Source of the DNA: Lichtheimia corymbifera B2541
Lineage: Eukaryota > Mucoromycota > Mucoromycetes > Mucorales > Lichtheimiaceae
Length of the DNA stretch: 64,000 bases
Assembly (NCBI GenBank): GCA_000697475.1
Contig: JNEU01001166.1
Span: 122,089 to 186,088, forward strand
Direction of reading: 5' to 3'
The position numbers and the translations under genes were made by a program. Position 1 is the first letter of the stretch. Each line of letters begins with the position of its first letter. Under the pieces are notes generated by a model. The model did no database searches. It was not told the origin of the DNA and worked only from the letters and a program-made list of their open reading frames with translations. Below are positions 60,287-64,000 of this stretch, in pieces.

Positions 60287-61249
60287 TTACCTTTTCATAC
60301 GTGGATTTATGAGACTCATTCCTTTTCGCCTGGGCTGTAAAACCACAGGCTGGCTCACTGGGTCATGGATACTTGTACTTGAATCAGGCGGCGAAGGGGT
60401 CTGATCAGCAACTCCTATATTATTGATATGGTCCATGAGAAATGTTGTCATCGATATGTTCATGCGAGCTAACCGTCAGATTGATGCTGTGTCATTACGG
60501 CCTTGAGCTTTGCATTCAAAAGCTCGTTTTGCTGTTTCAATTTAAGAGCATCAGAGTCTTCTGAAGGTAATGAGGATGGTGCAGGAGTGGTTTGGTCGTT
60601 TGTGCTTGAATATTGATGAGATGGTTTTATGCTGCATCCTTCGTTTTGTACATGACCAACTAACTACATATGAGGGCGATGAGGTTAATATTTTCGGATA
60701 AATTGGTGGGTGATAGCATATGATTTGTACCTTGAGAAGAAGAGTCCAGGATATACGTCGAAACGCTTCTGCGTCATCCACAGACTCCAATGGTATCTCT
60801 ATCGTACTTGAACGATCGCTCACTGTAAACTAGATGGATACATGCACGTATCAGCTGTTTTCCTAATTGAATAGCATCAAGCAATACCAACCGTTCTGGT
60901 ATCTGAAACAGCCGATCGGCCTTGGATGATGCTTTCCAAAAGCCAGCGAGTGAAATCATTTGGTGATGCAGCTGGTGGTTCACGCATTTGCTATTTCGCC
61001 CACCCCAGTTATGGATGGTGAATCAATATTGTCGTCGTGCTCGCTTGTTCTTACCATAAGCTTTTCCAGTTGCGTCTCTCCTTGATACTGCACATAATAG
61101 TATTTGTTCTGATCCGAGAGGATGTGAAGGTGCCAGGTGGTGTCGTTATATTGAGAGTAAATTATGTCCACGCCTGTAACGGTATAAGATAGCTGCACAA
61201 TGTCGTCAAGGCGATTCCATGGCTGGGAATCTTCAGCTGCGCTCTCCAT
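60287..61249 (-). CDS. PAXX-like (XRCC4-superfamily) non-homologous end-joining protein, candidate
   Basis: Five exons: 61055-61249, 60892-60990, 60731-60829, 60474-60663, 60287-60414, giving 236 aa. The first 150 residues look like the XRCC4/XLF/PAXX head, alternating beta strands ('DIIYSQYNDTTWHLHILSD', 'YYYVQYQGETQLEKLM', 'FTVSDRSSTIEIPLESV') with a helical insertion ('DFTRWLLESIIQGRSA'). A helix ('FRRISWTLLLKLVGHVQ') and a coiled-coil ('ALKLKQQNELLNAKLKAVM') follow. The basic C-terminus ends 'RRKGMSLINPRMKR'; from memory, mammalian PAXX has a 'SLINP' element at its Ku-binding C-terminus. Together these suggest PAXX rather than XLF. Expected partner: Ku70/80 at DNA ends. Homology is motif-based and unverified. 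Confidence 0.6.
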
Positions 61250-61860
61250 GTTGTGGCTGTGATAGAAAGGGGAACAAAGAAAAGAGGGCCGCTTTTTTAA
61301 TTTGGGGTTGATTTATGCGTGTCATCTCATCATCCCTTGTCCATTGCTGCATTTGGAAATGCTTATTGGGTCAAACAATGAAAGATCTTGCATTACACGT
61401 TTAGGGTCATTACTTTATACAAGGTTGTATAAGATAGCATTAGCTGAAAATACTATACGTAAGCATGGGATGTTCGTACATGCGTGAAACCTTGCATAAC
61501 TCATTTTCGTGAAACCTTGCATAACTCATTTTTTCTTACACAGAATGGATCAAGTTTACAATGAGCCAACTTATTACGTAACCAGCACTAAGTTGGGCAT
61601 CATCACTCTCGAATTAATAGCTTGCAATACAAGCGTTCGAGAACCTCCCCTGCCTTTCATACATCAGTACATGAACTAGGAAGCCGTGACAAAAGAATAA
61701 AAGCTTCTCGATACGACGACGTATATGATCCAATCTCACTTTCCAAACTTTAAGTCTATATTCCCCTTTCCCAGGAACGAACCAAGTGATCCACATATTG
61801 CGCAATGATCTGCTTATTCGATGCTCATTCAAATATTATATTGAATACAATGTAAAAATG
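61250..61860. other. Intergenic region with a 25-bp direct tandem duplication
   Basis: CGTGAAACCTTGCATAACTC is repeated head to tail at about 61483-61533. Otherwise nothing recognised. Confidence 0.5.
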
Positions 61861-61943
61861 TCGAAGAATAACACATGGTAGTGTGGATATTCATCGAGTA
61901 AGTATGGTATGGGGACAGCGTTGTAAATTGAATATGTTGTAAG

Positions 61944-62510
61944 CTACGGGTGAATCATATCGAGGGCAACAGGGATAAATGTGCCATTGTATTCTTGGTT
62001 GCTGCCGCCATCCATGATTGCAAAGCAGATGCTGTATGCATTGACTAGAGTATTCCATAGTATCCATGGCTGTAAAGCACCTTTCGCCAAAATATAATCC
62101 ACTTCGTCAATCTCATCCAATCCATCGTCATCCTCAGCAGTATCCACGTGATCGTTGCTGCGCATGATACGCCAAGCAACCAAAGCAACATTCCAGTATA
62201 TCTCATCTCTGCACTTGATTCCATCCACCCATCAAATCCAATATGTTGGTTAAAGATAGCCATGTGGTTGCTGCTGATATGCTTCCTTTTCCATCCAGCT
62301 GTTGGTCTATCACATTCTTGGTCTTCCATCGTAGCTCAACCAGGTGAAGATTGCTTGTAGTGCGTTGAATTTGATAGCTGATATGGCATCCCATCCATTG
62401 TAATCCGTATGTATCAAAGCAAGTTGCTGCAAGTAACTTGAGACGATGGAGTAAAGGTCGGTAATAGCAACAGCTGCTACGTTTGGTCGCGGCAGAGAAG
62501 TGTGCAAGAG
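61944..62510 (-). pseudogene. Remnant of a repeat-associated gene family
   Basis: Coding-like pieces in different frames: 'YLQQLALIHTDYNGWDAISAIKFNALQ' (near 62340-62440), 'ELRWKTKNVIDQQLDGKG' (near 62280-62330) and a 92-codon frame ending at 61944 ('EIYWNVALVAWRIM', 'DEIDEVDYILAKGALQPWILWN', 'NGTFIPVALDMIHP'). A decayed counterpart with in-frame stops lies at about 38230-38500. No known domain. Either a multi-exon gene I could not splice, or a pseudogene. Confidence 0.35.
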
Positions 62511-62573
62511 CGTGTGTTGTAGTAGAGTGACAAGGCTGTGAACACTGTTTGAGACAATGGAGTAAAGACCTTG

Positions 62574-62696
62574 CTAATAGCAACTGCTGGAATGAACGCT
62601 GTTATGCTTGATCGTGGTAGAGGGGTGTGCAAGAGCGTGGGTTGTGTCAAGAAGCGTGTGTGTTGTAGCGGGGTGCACATGCCGTGGAGTTGCCAT
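62574..62696 (-). pseudogene. Repeat-borne small open frame (MAxPRHVHP family), copy 3, truncated
   Basis: 40 codons starting 'MATPRHVHPATT', ended by a stop where copy 1 continues another 23 codons. Confidence 0.3.
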
Positions 62697-63679
62697 TCAG
62701 TCAAAGACAATCGGATCAAGACAGTTGTAGGATTGACATGATGGATTGAAACAAGGCAATCGTTCGCAGGCGTTAGCTGTGGTTGAATGGGGCAACAGTT
62801 GAGAATGGGAGGAGGAAGAGGGAAGAAAGAGGCTGGGATGTGGAAGAGGTGGAAATTAAATCTGTCAGGCAGTCAGACATATCAATCCATATACACTGAT
62901 ATCAATGCATAATATTGGGATTGCCTGTCTCGAACCTCAAACTTTCACACAATATGCTCTAGGGCATTCTGAGCAACTTTGTCTTAATAACGAACCCACG
63001 CTTCATTTGAAAATTTCGAAAGGGAGAGCATAATGTGGGATTGACTATGACGGATGAAAATTGGGAAAGCGCCGGATTTATGAAAAAGTCAGTTAGTATG
63101 TAGTTTCTTGGGATTCCCCATCTCGCACTTGAAACTTGGTCAGAAGGTACTCTCGCTCATGCTGATCAACTCCATTCATTTAAAAACCGCATGGTTCATT
63201 ATGAACATTTTGAATGCGGGGCAGCCTAAAAGTAGGAGAAAGTAGGGTAGGCGCTCCTGCTCCCCGAGATTTCCCACCTCGAACCTGAAACTTTCACACA
63301 ACATCCTTTCGACCACGCCGAGCAATTTCGTTCTCATAAAGTCCCCAGAGTTCATTATGAAAACCTTGTATGTAGGAGAGACGACGAAGGGATGGTAACA
63401 TAAATAGGGTGTACGGCCGTACGCGCCGATATTGCTGGTGGGGACGTCGAAACTTGGTCAGGAGGTGCTCTCGGTCATGCTGATCAATATCGCTCTCATA
63501 AAGCCTCTACACATCACTATGGAGATTTGGAAAAACAGGCGCCTTCATGTTTTGCCTATGCTATAAGCGTGATGCTATATGACAAGTGGTCTTTGTTCAT
63601 TGTCAAGTAGGTAGACCCCGATAGAGTCGAAGATGCAGACGGACTTCTTTGTGCAACACAGCTCATTTGCATGATACTT

Positions 63680-64000
63680 AGGGAGTATCAGACACCGCTT
63701 TGGCTGGGTCACTGACCCAGGTCACGGGCTTGGGGGCGACCTTGATTCACGTACCAATTTTTCAGTTCCAGTAAACGATCGATTGGCCATCTTCCACCAT
63801 GTTTCTGCTCCTGTGGTTTGAGTAGCCAACTCAACCACCACCACCTCAGTGGTGTACCTCTTTTTCTTTGCTCTCTTCTCAGCAACAACCATCCCCATTG
63901 GAAACATAGATCTCTTGTGACGAATCTTGTGGTAAGTGGTGGCATTGCCTACGTCAATGGTTTGGGTGTCATGGCGACAGGTCTCTTAGTAGCTTTGTTC
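63680..64000 (-). other. Coding-like open stretch at window edge
   Basis: A minus frame stays open for about 87 codons and ends at about 63722. It includes 'TIDVGNATTYHKIRHKRSMF', 'VVAEKRAKKKRYTTEVVVVELA' and 'TETWWKMANRSF'-like sequence. It abuts the end of the third repeat copy. It may be part of another gene or element beyond the window; no family recognised. Confidence 0.3.

Larger units (their letters stand above)
61861..63679 (+). repeat. Third copy of the long dispersed repeat (direct orientation)
   Basis: Matches 38160-39917 in order and orientation, including the degenerate tandem units (near 62930, 63110, 63270 and 63430). It stops abruptly at the ATACTT shared with position 39913, exactly where the nested inversion begins in the left arm. 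It therefore represents the element without the palindromic centre. Confidence 0.8.

Overview
The window is nuclear DNA of a filamentous fungus. The best guess is an early-diverging lineage (Mucoromycota, Mucorales-like). Introns are short (about 50-90 nt) and dense, with GT...CTAAY...AG signals. The gene set is fungal: a Zn2Cys6 regulator with a PAS-like domain (ERT1/AcuK type), a fungal RGS protein, arrestin-related adaptor, TAP42 and a CaMKK/SAK1-type kinase. It also holds genes absent from yeasts, such as a DNAJB6-type chaperone, a ZRANB2-type splicing protein and a PAXX-like end-joining protein. No species call is possible from sequence alone. I read 96 introns by hand, and the exon phases close exactly in every gene given a confidence of 0.7 or more.

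Layout. 1-9.6 kb: partial tubulin-tyrosine-ligase-like gene, arrestin-related adaptor, HAD phosphatase-like protein, four-helix membrane protein, DNAJB6-like chaperone, short-chain dehydrogenase. 10.2-17.1 kb: two tandem CCCH-zinc-finger/Smr genes. The upstream one has CUE + 2 CCCH + DUF1771/Smr; the downstream one is a 15-exon gene with twelve CCCH fingers in six pairs before the same DUF1771/Smr tail. 18.5-33.4 kb: small secreted double-psi beta-barrel protein, two ERT1/AcuK-like regulators (20.1-22.2 and 31.6-33.4 kb) flanking a mitochondrial carrier, RACK1, a RING-CH membrane ligase, a low-complexity protein and eIF3i. 34-38 kb: APRT, TAP42 and an unresolved small membrane-protein gene.

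38.2-41.7 kb: a near-perfect giant inverted repeat with a 39-nt spacer, itself containing an older nested inversion; a third copy lies at 61.9-63.7 kb. 42-51.7 kb: type II membrane glycosyltransferase-like protein with a C-terminal discoidin-like domain, a Cys-rich type I membrane protein, a SAK1/CaMKK-type kinase and a low-complexity protein. 52.7-61.3 kb: a weak gene candidate, an RGS protein with a long poly-Q tract, phosphoglycerate kinase, a ZRANB2-like protein and a PAXX-like protein.

There is no operon logic, but several divergent pairs share 0.3-1 kb promoter regions (PGK/ZRANB2-like, RACK1/RING-CH, ERT1-like/carrier). Two RNA-level themes recur. Five introns use a GCAAGT 5' splice site instead of GT. 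Microexons of 14-22 nt interrupt highly conserved domains. The strongest leads are the twelve-finger Smr protein, the PAXX-like gene, the nested palindromic repeat and the GC-AG introns. All calls come from reading the sequence; no database search was run.
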